This document shows positions 1 through 7,272 of a stretch of 64,000 nt of DNA, one piece after another. The DNA is taken from NCBI GenBank assembly GCA_002021875.1, contig CP018627.1, positions 1,426,001 to 1,490,000 of the forward strand, read 5' to 3'. The notes beneath the pieces are model-generated. The model did no database searches. It was not told the DNA's origin and was given only the letters and a program-made list of their open reading frames with translations. The DNA is from Streptomyces hygroscopicus (lineage in GTDB: Bacteria; Actinomycetota; Actinomycetes; Streptomycetales; Streptomycetaceae). Positions within the stretch are counted from its first letter, which is position 1, and the number at the start of each line of letters is the position of its first letter. The translations under genes were made by a program, and so were the position numbers.

Positions 1-974
1 GCCTTCATCGGGCTCATGCCCTTGGCCAGCTGCAGATACAGCGGAAGCGTGGTCATGGCGCCGAACATGGTGATGCCCACGGTGAAGTGCAGCACGGTGC
101 CCAGCCGGAACGCGCGGATGCGGAACAGTTTGACCGGCAGCAGCGCGGCGTCCGCCATCCGCCGCTCCAGCAGCACGAAGGAGACCAGCCCGACCACCCC
201 CACCGCGTACATCATCAGCGCCCGGGGAGAGCCCCAGCCCCAGCTCCGCCCCTGTTCGGCGACGATGAGCAGGGGCACGATCCCGACCGCCAGCGTCAGC
301 GCCCCGCCGTAGTCCAGACGGTGCCGTACGGGCTGGTGGGGCACGTGCAGCACGCGCAGGATCACCACGATGGCGAGGGCCGCCAGCGGGATGTTGACCA
401 GGAAGATCCAGCGCCATCCGTCGAGCCCCAGCAGGGTGGCGCGCCCGGCGAACACCCCGCCCACCAGGGGGCCGACGACGCTGGAACCGGCGAACACCGC
501 CGTGATGTAGCCCTGGTAGCGGCCGCGCTCCCGTGGCGAGGTGATGTCGGCGATGATCGTCATGGCCAGCGACATCAGTCCGCCACCGCCGAGGCCCTGG
601 ACCGCCCGGAAGGCCGCGAGCTGGTGGATGGACGTGGCGAATCCGCACAGCAGCGACCCGAAGGTGAACAGCACGATGGCGGTCAGATAGACCGGCCGGC
701 GGCCGTAGATGTCGGAGAGCTTGCCGTACAGCGGGGTGACGATGGTGCCGGTGACGAGATAGGCGGTGGTCACCCACGCCTGGGCGGTGAGGCCGTGCAG
801 ATCGTCGGCGATGGTGCGCAGTGCCGAGGAGACCACGGTCTGGTCGAGCGCGGCGAGGAACATGCCGAGCATCAGTCCGGACAGCACGGTGACGACCTGG
901 CGGTGGGACAGCCGGGCGGGGCTCTGGGGCTCGGTGGGCTCGGTGGGCTCGGTGGTGGTGGATGAGGACGACAT
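1..974 (-). CDS. DHA2-family MFS multidrug exporter (C-terminus cut by window edge)
   Basis: A polytopic membrane antiporter of the EmrB/QacA (DHA2, 14-helix) type. The N-terminus is a Ser/Thr/Pro-rich cytoplasmic tail, followed by helix 1 with LGMFLAALDQTVVSSALRTI, the usual opening of this family. The loop 2-3 motif GKLSDIYGRRPV and the antiporter motif C region around GSSVVGPLVGGVFAG follow. The start at 974 is an ATG just before the TM1 region; the reading continues past base 1, so about a third of the protein is missing. It is co-oriented with the glycosyltransferase and dehydrogenase upstream, but a strong hairpin lies between, so it probably also has its own promoter. Substrate is unknown; drug or glycoside export is an inference from family and neighbours. 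Confidence 0.9.
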   Translation of the reverse strand, partial: MSSSSTTTEPTEPTEPQSPARLSHRQVVTVLSGLMLGMFLAALDQTVVSSALRTIADDLHGLTAQAWVTTAYLVTGTIVTPLYGKLSDIYGRRPVYLTAIVLFTFGSLLCGFATSIHQLAAFRAVQGLGGGGLMSLAMTIIADITSPRERGRYQGYITAVFAGSSVVGPLVGGVFAGRATLLGLDGWRWIFLVNIPLAALAIVVILRVLHVPHQPVRHRLDYGGALTLAVGIVPLLIVAEQGRSWGWGSPRALMMYAVGVVGLVSFVLLERRMADAALLPVKLFRIRAFRLGTVLHFTVGITMFGAMTTLPLYLQLAKGMSPMK

Positions 975-1167
975 ACGTACCTGCGAACCTTCTCTGCCGC
1001 GCGTGGGGGGCCGGGGAAAGCCAGGGCTCGAAGCCCGGAGCGGGGACTCGAAGCCGGAGGCCGGGGAGGTGCGGAGGCCGGAGACCGGGCGAAGTGCGGA
1101 GGCCGGAGGCCGGGGAAGAGCGGGGCCCGGAGCCCGGGCGCGGCGCCCGGGCTCCGGAAGCCGGGTG
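975..1167 (-). terminator. Hairpin terminator after the glycosyltransferase, plus GC-rich repeats
   Basis: Perfect 14-bp stem with a 3-nt loop: arms 1127-1140 (CCGGAGCCCGGGCG) and 1144-1157, starting 10 nt beyond the stop of the upstream gene on the minus strand. No U-tract follows, which is usual for actinobacterial terminators. The remainder (about 1010-1120) is a purine-rich stretch of degenerate GGAGGCCGG-like repeats on the plus strand, without a coding signal. Confidence 0.6.
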
Positions 1168-2391
1168 TTATCCGGCGATCTTCTCCAGGTCGGCGACGGC
1201 ACTGTCGATCTCCGGCAGCGCCAGCATCTCCAGCCGCGCCCGGCGGGCCACGGCGCGGCAGTCGTCGTCGGCCAGCAGCTCACGGCAGACGGTGGTGATG
1301 CCGTCCGGCGTGGGGTCGGTGATGTGCCGGCCGAGGCCGAGTTCCTCGACCCGCTGTGCGTTGCCGGGCTGATCGCCGAACTGGGGCAGCACGGCCATCG
1401 GTGTCGCGGTGCGCATCGATTCGCGGATGCTGTTGAAGCCGCCGTGGGTGAGGAAGAGGTCCACGGATTCCAGCAGCAGGGGCTGTGGCAGCCGCTTGGT
1501 GATGTGCACATGCGGCGGCAACCCGTCGGTGTCCACGGGGATGCCGGAGGTGGCGAGGACGACGGTGCACTCCTCCAGCCGCGACAGCCCCTGGATCATG
1601 GCGTGCAGCGTGTCCACCGGATCCGGCACCGGCAGGGGCGACGCGGGGACGTCCGCCTCACTGTTGCCGTGGAACATGGGGATCGCGGTGCCGATGGCGG
1701 CGAATATCAGGGGCCGGTCGGTGGGCAGATCGGCGACCCAGCGCGGCAGCGCGGCGCCGCGGTCCACGTCCACCGTCTGCCGGTAGGACCAGGAGGCCGG
1801 CAGATGGCGGGCGAAGGAGAAGGCCGGTGGTACGTAGTCGACGCGCCCGTGCGGGATGAGCGACAGCGGGTCCTCGAGGGTGGACAGTCCCCGCCGTTTC
1901 CGCAGGGCGTTGAGGCCCGGCAGTATTCCGGCCGGGTCGAAGGTGTTGGAGGCCCCGGAGGGGGTGGAGAGCTGGGGGATGCCGAGCGTTTCGGCGATGA
2001 CGCAGGAGGCGAGGTCCATGCCGTCGCGCAGGATGAGGTCGGGGCGGAAGTCGTGTGCCACGGGGAGCAGGGTGTCCAGCAGCATCGTGGCCATCGGACC
2101 GGACACGGCCTTGGCCATGAGGCGCAGCATGCGCGCCTGCAGCTCCTCGCCGGCCATCTCCGGCGGACCGCTCTGGGGGTTCTCCTCGGCCAGTACGGTG
2201 CCGAGGAAGGCGGACGGGCTGAAGTCGCCGATGGCGCTCGTCACCCGCACCTCCTCCCGTTCGAAGACGAAGGCGAGGGCCGGGGTGGTGACGACCAGCA
2301 CTTCATGGCCGGCGGCCGCGAGGGACCGGGCGAGGGGAAGCTGGGCCCGGCCGTGGGAGGGGCTGCCGAGCGTGGTGAACATAACCCGCAA
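1168..2391 (-). CDS. Family-1 (MGT/UGT-like) glycosyltransferase
   Basis: A cytoplasmic GT-B glycosyltransferase of 407 aa, normal family length. The N-terminal acceptor domain begins MRVMFTTLGSPSHGRAQLPL, and the C-terminal donor domain carries the GT1 signature LTHGGFNSIRESM followed by PMAVLPQFGDQPGNAQRV, which holds the nucleotide-sugar contacts and the catalytic-site DQ pair. Start: TTG at 2391 with AAAGG 9 nt upstream; an ATG at 2382 is the alternative. It lies 57 nt downstream of UDP-glucose 6-dehydrogenase, so UDP-glucose or UDP-glucuronate is the likely donor. The acceptor cannot be read from sequence; macrolide- or flavonoid-type small molecules are usual for this family. Likely co-transcribed with the dehydrogenase under the divergent TetR regulator. 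Confidence 0.85.
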   Translation of the reverse strand: MRVMFTTLGSPSHGRAQLPLARSLAAAGHEVLVVTTPALAFVFEREEVRVTSAIGDFSPSAFLGTVLAEENPQSGPPEMAGEELQARMLRLMAKAVSGPMATMLLDTLLPVAHDFRPDLILRDGMDLASCVIAETLGIPQLSTPSGASNTFDPAGILPGLNALRKRRGLSTLEDPLSLIPHGRVDYVPPAFSFARHLPASWSYRQTVDVDRGAALPRWVADLPTDRPLIFAAIGTAIPMFHGNSEADVPASPLPVPDPVDTLHAMIQGLSRLEECTVVLATSGIPVDTDGLPPHVHITKRLPQPLLLESVDLFLTHGGFNSIRESMRTATPMAVLPQFGDQPGNAQRVEELGLGRHITDPTPDGITTVCRELLADDDCRAVARRARLEMLALPEIDSAVADLEKIAG

Positions 2392-2448
2392 CGCAGGGGC
2401 CTTTCTGTGGGAAGGGTCTCGTACGGCGAGAAGGGGTCGGTGGGGCGG

Positions 2449-3762
2449 TCAGCGCGACATCGCGAGCGTGCGGCCGATGCCCTCGCAGGTCAGCCCGGCG
2501 CGGCGGAGCCGGTCCGGGTCGAGCAGATTGCGGAAGTCGTAGACGTGCGGGGAGCCGAGCAGTCCGGCGATCTGCTCCCAGTCGAGGTCGCGGAACTCCG
2601 GCCACTCGGTGAGGACGAGACAGGCGCGCGCTCCCCTTAGGGCCTCCTCGGGGGTGTCGGCGAGGGTGAGCAGATCGCTGAGGTCGGGGCGGGTCTCGCG
2701 GAGGGCGGGGTCGTAGGCGTGGAGCTCGGCGCCCCGCTCCTTGAGCAGCCGGGCGATGGCCAGGGCCGGTGAGTCGCGCAGATCGGAGGTGCCCGCCTTG
2801 AAGGCCAGGCCCAGCACGGCCAGCCGTACGCCGTGCAGCGAGCCGTCGCCCGGTGTGCACCCGGCCACCACGCGCTCGACGAGCCGACGCTGGTGCTCGA
2901 CGTTGGTCTCGATGGTGGCGCCCAGCAGCGGGAAGTCCACGCCCGACTCCTGACAGATCGTCAGCAGGGCATGGGTGTCCTTGGGCAGGCAGGAGCCGCC
3001 CCAGCCCGGGCCCGGCCGGAGGAACGCCGAGCCGATGCGGGGGTCGTGGCCGATGCCCGCGAGCACATCGTCCACATCGGCGCCGAAGTGCTCGCACAGC
3101 GTGGCGAGGTTGTTGGCGAAGGAGAGCTTCATGGCCAGGAAGAAGTTGGCCGCGTACTTGGCGAGTTCGGCGCCCGCGGCGTCGGTGAGCACCAGCGGGG
3201 CGTCGAGCCCGGCGTACAGACCGGCCACCCGCCGTGCCGCGTCCTGGTCCGCGGCGCCGACCACGATGCGGTCGGGGTGGAGGAAGTCGCGCACCGCGTA
3301 ACCCTCCCGGAGGAACTCCGGGTTGCTCACCACGGCCACGTCCGGACGGTCCAGCAGCGCGGCGACGCGCTCGGCGGTGCCGACGGGCACGGTGGACTTG
3401 TTGACCACCACGCTGCCGTGCGGCAGTTCGTCGCGGATCTGGTCCGCCACGGCCTCGACGGCGGCCAGGTCGGCGGCGCCGCCGACGCCCATCGGGGTCG
3501 GCAGGCACAGGAACACCACGTCGGCGGCGGCGACCGCGGCCCGGGTGTCGGGGGTGAACTCCAGCCGACCGGAGTCCAGTCCCTCGCGGACGAGTTCGGG
3601 CAGGCGGGGCTCGAGGATGTCGACCTCGCCCCGCCGGAGCCGCTCCACCTTGTGGCGGTCGGTGTCCGCGCACACCACTCGATGGCCGAGGGTGGCCAGA
3701 CAGGCGCCGGTGGTCAGTCCGACGTATCCGGTGCCCACCACGGCCACGCGTCGTATCTGCAC
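2449..3762 (-). CDS. ugd: UDP-glucose 6-dehydrogenase
   Basis: Oxidises UDP-glucose to UDP-glucuronate with two NAD+. The 437 aa match the family. The N-terminal Rossmann motif is VAVVGTGYVGLTTG (residues 6-19). The central region carries the catalytic cysteine in GPGWGGSCLPKDTHAL (around residue 260) and the preceding AKYAANFFLAMKLSFAN helix. The C-terminal domain has LGLAFKAGTSDLRDSPAL. The start is a GTG at 3762 immediately before the Rossmann strand, with only a weak ribosome site. It leads a minus-strand pair with the glycosyltransferase and is divergent from the TetR gene across a 265-bp region that contains repeats and a good minus-strand promoter candidate. Confidence 0.95.
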   Translation of the reverse strand: MQIRRVAVVGTGYVGLTTGACLATLGHRVVCADTDRHKVERLRRGEVDILEPRLPELVREGLDSGRLEFTPDTRAAVAAADVVFLCLPTPMGVGGAADLAAVEAVADQIRDELPHGSVVVNKSTVPVGTAERVAALLDRPDVAVVSNPEFLREGYAVRDFLHPDRIVVGAADQDAARRVAGLYAGLDAPLVLTDAAGAELAKYAANFFLAMKLSFANNLATLCEHFGADVDDVLAGIGHDPRIGSAFLRPGPGWGGSCLPKDTHALLTICQESGVDFPLLGATIETNVEHQRRLVERVVAGCTPGDGSLHGVRLAVLGLAFKAGTSDLRDSPALAIARLLKERGAELHAYDPALRETRPDLSDLLTLADTPEEALRGARACLVLTEWPEFRDLDWEQIAGLLGSPHVYDFRNLLDPDRLRRAGLTCEGIGRTLAMSR

Positions 3763-4027
3763 AGGGGTTCACCACTTCTGCTGGGGGTCAGATGCGGGCA
3801 CGTGGCAAGGGTCGGCCCGGCGGCCGCCCGCTCGGGAGACGAGCAGGCCGGACACCCTCGTCCGGCCGGGACCGCGCGAGCCGGCGACCAAAGTCACCAC
3901 GCGTTGACAAAACATAACGCGTTGACCCCGATCTTGGTCAACAAGTGATGACAACAGTGGATGACTTCTGGACATGCGAGGCTGAACCGGCAGCATGTAC
4001 GGCACGGTCCAGGCGGAGGTACGACAG
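3763..4027. promoter_or_regulatory. Divergent TetR/ugd control region with inverted and direct repeats
   Basis: Contains the inverted repeat GTTGACC-N8-GGTCAAC (3921-3942), a plausible TetR-family operator, and a 10-bp direct repeat ACGCGTTGAC at 3899-3908 and 3917-3926. On the minus strand TTGACC (3941-3936) and TTATGT (3917-3912) are spaced about 18 nt and would serve ugd; the inverted repeat overlaps both elements, which would fit repression by the divergently encoded TetR protein. No experimental support; inferred from symmetry and position. Confidence 0.5.
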
Positions 4028-4657
4028 GTGAACCGGGCAAGCGACCCGCGAGGGTGCGACGATCTCCCCCCGCGGGCCCGCAAATACGACGCGGCGGGCA
4101 CGCGCAGCGCTCTGCTGGGGGCCGCCGCGCTGCGTTTCGCCAGGTACGGCTACGACCGCTGCAGCGTGCGCGACATCGCCAAGGACGCGGGGGTGGACGC
4201 CGCCCTGGTCTACCGCTATTTCGGCTCAAAGGAGGCGCTGTTCGACGCCGTGTCGACCAGCACCGGCCTGTTCGAACCGCTGCGCCATCTGCCGCTGGAC
4301 GAGGTGTCGGCGTGGATCTGCGATGTTGTCTCGATGGGGCCCACCGAGGAAGAGGCCCCGCATCCGCTGCTGACCAAGCTCCGCTCCTCCAACCGGGAGG
4401 AGACCGTGGGGCGGCTGCGCGAGGAGATCACCGAGGTGTTCTCGCAAGGGTTCGCACGGCGCCTGGAGGGCGAGGACGCCGAGCTGCGGGCGGAGTTGCT
4501 GGCCGCGTGGCTGATGGGCATCACCCTGCTGCGGCTGGCCATCCGCTCACCGGCGCTGGCCGCCGCGCCGGACGACACCCTGCTGCGCTTCCTGCGGGCC
4601 GGTATCGATCCGCTGCTGGACGCGGACTGCCCCGGGCGCGGAAGCGAGGACCGCTGA
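4028..4657 (+). CDS. TetR/AcrR-family transcriptional regulator
   Basis: Ligand-responsive repressor. The N-terminal helix-turn-helix is clear: TRSALLGAAALRFARYGYDR, then SVRDIAKDAGVDAALVYRYF and GSKEALFDAV, which together define the TetR DNA-binding domain. The rest is a helical ligand and dimerisation domain ending with a typical TetR C-terminal region. I choose the GTG at 4028 because GGAGG lies at 4015-4019, 8 nt upstream; an in-frame ATG at 3995 would add 11 residues but lacks a ribosome site. It is divergent from ugd and the glycosyltransferase and probably controls them and itself. Confidence 0.9.
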   Translation: MNRASDPRGCDDLPPRARKYDAAGTRSALLGAAALRFARYGYDRCSVRDIAKDAGVDAALVYRYFGSKEALFDAVSTSTGLFEPLRHLPLDEVSAWICDVVSMGPTEEEAPHPLLTKLRSSNREETVGRLREEITEVFSQGFARRLEGEDAELRAELLAAWLMGITLLRLAIRSPALAAAPDDTLLRFLRAGIDPLLDADCPGRGSEDR

Positions 4658-4703
4658 CCGTCTCCTCGCTCCGCCCCCGGGGCAGGGGAAACCGGCGCCG
4701 CGG

Positions 4704-5576
4704 CTAGACGTTCCGCACGCGCAGCTTGTCCCAGCTGGTCTTGCCGGGGACGCCGTCCGCGTCATCGCCGGAGTAGCCCAGTTTGCGCTGCCAGGCCGCG
4801 TAGGACTTGCGGTCCGCCTCGGTCCACTCGGGGCTCGGGCCCTCCTCGTAGCGTCCGCAGCCCTCGGCCACCAGCCGCTTGCCCATCGCCGTGATGATCT
4901 TGCTCTCGCGGCCGGTGCGGAAGAAGTCGGCGCCCGGGAACGGCTCGTAGGTCGCGGGCGGCTTGGGGGCCGGGCCGTCCGGCTTGGCGCCGAGCCGCTT
5001 GGCGATGCGGCCGCGCATGGAGTCCATCGTGAAACCACGCGGGTCGATCTTGCCCGGCTGCCACTCCAGATGGCCGATCACCGACCGCTGGGTCCAGCCG
5101 TGGGCGCGGCAGATGGCCGCGGACACCTTCTCGATCGCCAGCTTCTGCGCCTCCGGCCACGGGTCCTCGCCATCGCCGAGGTTGATGCACTCGAAGCCGT
5201 AGAAGTGGCGGTTGCCGTCGGTGTCCGCCTCGTTGTCGGACGGCAGCGCGGATTCGTCGACGACGGCTCTGAGCACGTCGCTGTCGCCCAGACCCGCGTG
5301 GTTGGCGCGGCCGTGGCCGACCATGTGGACCGCGCCCGCCTTGTCGATGACGCCGTGGCACAGCGGCCCCGGCAGCGAGGAGTGTCCGTCGTAGCACAGC
5401 TCCACGGAGGAGTCCGTGCCCTTGGTGACGGTGTGATGGATCATCACCCCGTTGACCGGGCCCCAGGGGCCCTTGGAGTTGCGGTTGTGAGTGCGCCAGT
5501 CGCGGTACTCGTGAACTTCCAGTCCCTCGTCGCGAAGCGCCTTGAGCAGACGGTCGGCGGTGAGCGGCGTGGCCAT
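4704..5576 (-). CDS. N-acetylmuramoyl-L-alanine amidase (Amidase_2) with C-terminal Streptomyces cell-wall domain
   Basis: A 290-aa peptidoglycan hydrolase. The catalytic domain has the Amidase_2 zinc-site pattern: MIHHTVTKG (first His pair near residue 48), the glutamate-bearing FYGFECINLG, and VIGHLEWQPGKIDPRGF with the late His. The C-terminal domain (about 215-290), FFRTGRESKIITAMGKRLVA then YAAWQRKLGYSGDDADGVPG, is a peptidoglycan-binding module common in Streptomyces hydrolases. Start: ATG at 5576 with TAAGGAG close upstream. No signal peptide is visible, so it is made in the cytoplasm like a phage endolysin. It is the last gene of the injection-system block, 77 nt behind the DUF6519 gene on the same strand, so a role in breaching or remodelling the wall with the particle is plausible but unproven. 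Confidence 0.85.
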   Translation of the reverse strand: MATPLTADRLLKALRDEGLEVHEYRDWRTHNRNSKGPWGPVNGVMIHHTVTKGTDSSVELCYDGHSSLPGPLCHGVIDKAGAVHMVGHGRANHAGLGDSDVLRAVVDESALPSDNEADTDGNRHFYGFECINLGDGEDPWPEAQKLAIEKVSAAICRAHGWTQRSVIGHLEWQPGKIDPRGFTMDSMRGRIAKRLGAKPDGPAPKPPATYEPFPGADFFRTGRESKIITAMGKRLVAEGCGRYEEGPSPEWTEADRKSYAAWQRKLGYSGDDADGVPGKTSWDKLRVRNV

Positions 5577-5653
5577 GGATATGCTCCTTAGGGATGCGGC
5601 ATGGTGATGTACGGATGCCACGGTCACGGAACTCAATCGGCTCCGGACCGGGC

Positions 5654-7189
5654 CTACGCTTCCGGCTCGGCGTCCTCCCCGGCCCTGGTCTCGGCCTCCG
5701 CTTCGGCCTCCGCCGCGAGCGCCCGCGCGTCCGCGGCCGGGGCGGGCGTGGCCAGCGGCCCGAACACCATCCGCAGGTCCAGCTCCGCCTGCTCGGCCGT
5801 CACCCACGCCAGCGGCGCGTAGTGCACCTGGATCCCGGCCGGGGCCTGGAGCAGCGGGGTGCGGGCCGCGTTCACCGGCCACTCCACGGTGCCGGTGGCG
5901 GTACGGGCCGGGATCAGCCAGTGGTCCCCGGAGCGGTAGGCGCCATCCGCGGCGAAGTACACCTCGACACCGTCCTCCAGCGGCAGCCAGCGGCCCTCCT
6001 CGACCTTGAGCGCACCGCGCTTGAGCCGCGCAGCAGCGCCCTTGCGCGGGCGCCGGGCGCTCTCCCGGTGGTCCCAGCGGCGCAGGAACGGCCGCAGCTC
6101 CGGGCGGCGTCCGACGCCCGGCTCCGGCTCACCGGACAGCCGCACCCGCCGCCCCGGCAGGTCGACCTCCTCCACCCGCAGCAGCGGCAGCGGTTCACCC
6201 CGGCTGGTGTAGGCCGTGTCCACGAACTCCACCAGGTCCCCGACGCCCAGATCCAGCTTGTCGTCGCCGCCCAGCGACGCCAACTCCACCCAGGTGCCGT
6301 CGAGTTCATCGACCGGGAAGACCACCGAGCCGTTCTCCCGGGACCATTTGAAGGTAGCCTCCTTCGCCGTACCGCCCTCGTGGATCTCCACCCGGTAAAG
6401 CTGGTTCTCCGGCCCCCGGTAGCGGGCGTCCGGCCGCACCAGGCAGGGGTCCTCGTCCGCGTGTTCCGGCCGCTCGCCACGGGCCGCCAGCCGGGACCCG
6501 GGCGCCGACGCCTTCCGCGCCCACGCCTCGAACGCCTTGCCCACCTGGTCCTTGCCGGCCCCTTCCGGGTTCTCCAGCTCCAGGGCCGAGCCCGCCAGCG
6601 GCAGCACCTGCCAGACCACCTTGACCCGCGCCGCCGTGTCCGGCATCGCCGAGCCGAGGGCCACCTCGCGCAGCGCCGGGTCCTCGGCCGCGGTGACCGA
6701 CCGCTCCCACACCTTGAGGCAGACCAGGAACGGACGCTGCTCCGGCAGCCGGTCGCCCGGCCGCTCCGGGTCCCGGTAGGCGTCGGGCTGGTCCCAGTAG
6801 GTCCAGGTGGCGGGCGGCTCGTCCGGCTCGGGCGCGTCGGCCTCGCCCTCCTTGCCGGTGGCCCCGTCCGTCGCCTCGTCGTCGACCGGCACACCGGGCA
6901 GCGGCCGGGTCGCGTCGCACAGGATGCCGTCGACGTAGTAGCGGCCGCCCTCGATGATCAGGTCGTCCAGATCGCGGCTGCCGCCCTTGAAGGTGACGTG
7001 GAATCCGGCGTCCCCGGCCGGGCCGCCGTGCTGCCCGATCAGGTCGGCGGCCAGCGTACGGGCCTGGTGGAGCTGGATCGCGGTCTGCTCGTTGGCGTCG
7101 GCGTCGAGCTGTACGCGGCCCTGCTGGGCGACGACGGCGGAGTAGCGCCGGTCGGGCCGGAAGGTGAGACGGGAGAGATCGGCGTGCAT
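5654..7189 (-). CDS. DUF6519 domain protein, eCIS-associated
   Basis: A 511-aa protein opening with the DUF6519 signature LSRLTFRPDRRYSAVVAQQG then RVQLDADANEQTAIQ. This family is recurrent in actinobacterial phage-tail-like clusters and is thought to belong to the baseplate or its periphery; the exact job is not established. The C-terminus is an Ala/Glu-rich tail. Start choice: an ATG at 7276 overlaps the stop of the preceding gene as ATGA and would add a 29-residue Pro/Ser/Arg-rich leader; the ATG at 7189 coincides with the conserved start and has a GA-rich GGGGGA 8 nt upstream, so I use it. Both are credible. Confidence 0.8.
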   Translation of the reverse strand: MHADLSRLTFRPDRRYSAVVAQQGRVQLDADANEQTAIQLHQARTLAADLIGQHGGPAGDAGFHVTFKGGSRDLDDLIIEGGRYYVDGILCDATRPLPGVPVDDEATDGATGKEGEADAPEPDEPPATWTYWDQPDAYRDPERPGDRLPEQRPFLVCLKVWERSVTAAEDPALREVALGSAMPDTAARVKVVWQVLPLAGSALELENPEGAGKDQVGKAFEAWARKASAPGSRLAARGERPEHADEDPCLVRPDARYRGPENQLYRVEIHEGGTAKEATFKWSRENGSVVFPVDELDGTWVELASLGGDDKLDLGVGDLVEFVDTAYTSRGEPLPLLRVEEVDLPGRRVRLSGEPEPGVGRRPELRPFLRRWDHRESARRPRKGAAARLKRGALKVEEGRWLPLEDGVEVYFAADGAYRSGDHWLIPARTATGTVEWPVNAARTPLLQAPAGIQVHYAPLAWVTAEQAELDLRMVFGPLATPAPAADARALAAEAEAEAETRAGEDAEPEA

Positions 7190-7272
7190 GGAAGGGGTCC
7201 CCCTCGAAAGGTTCGGAAGTCTGGCGGGCGGGGGCCCGGACGAGCGGGCCGGGGTGTCGGTGTCACGTCGGG

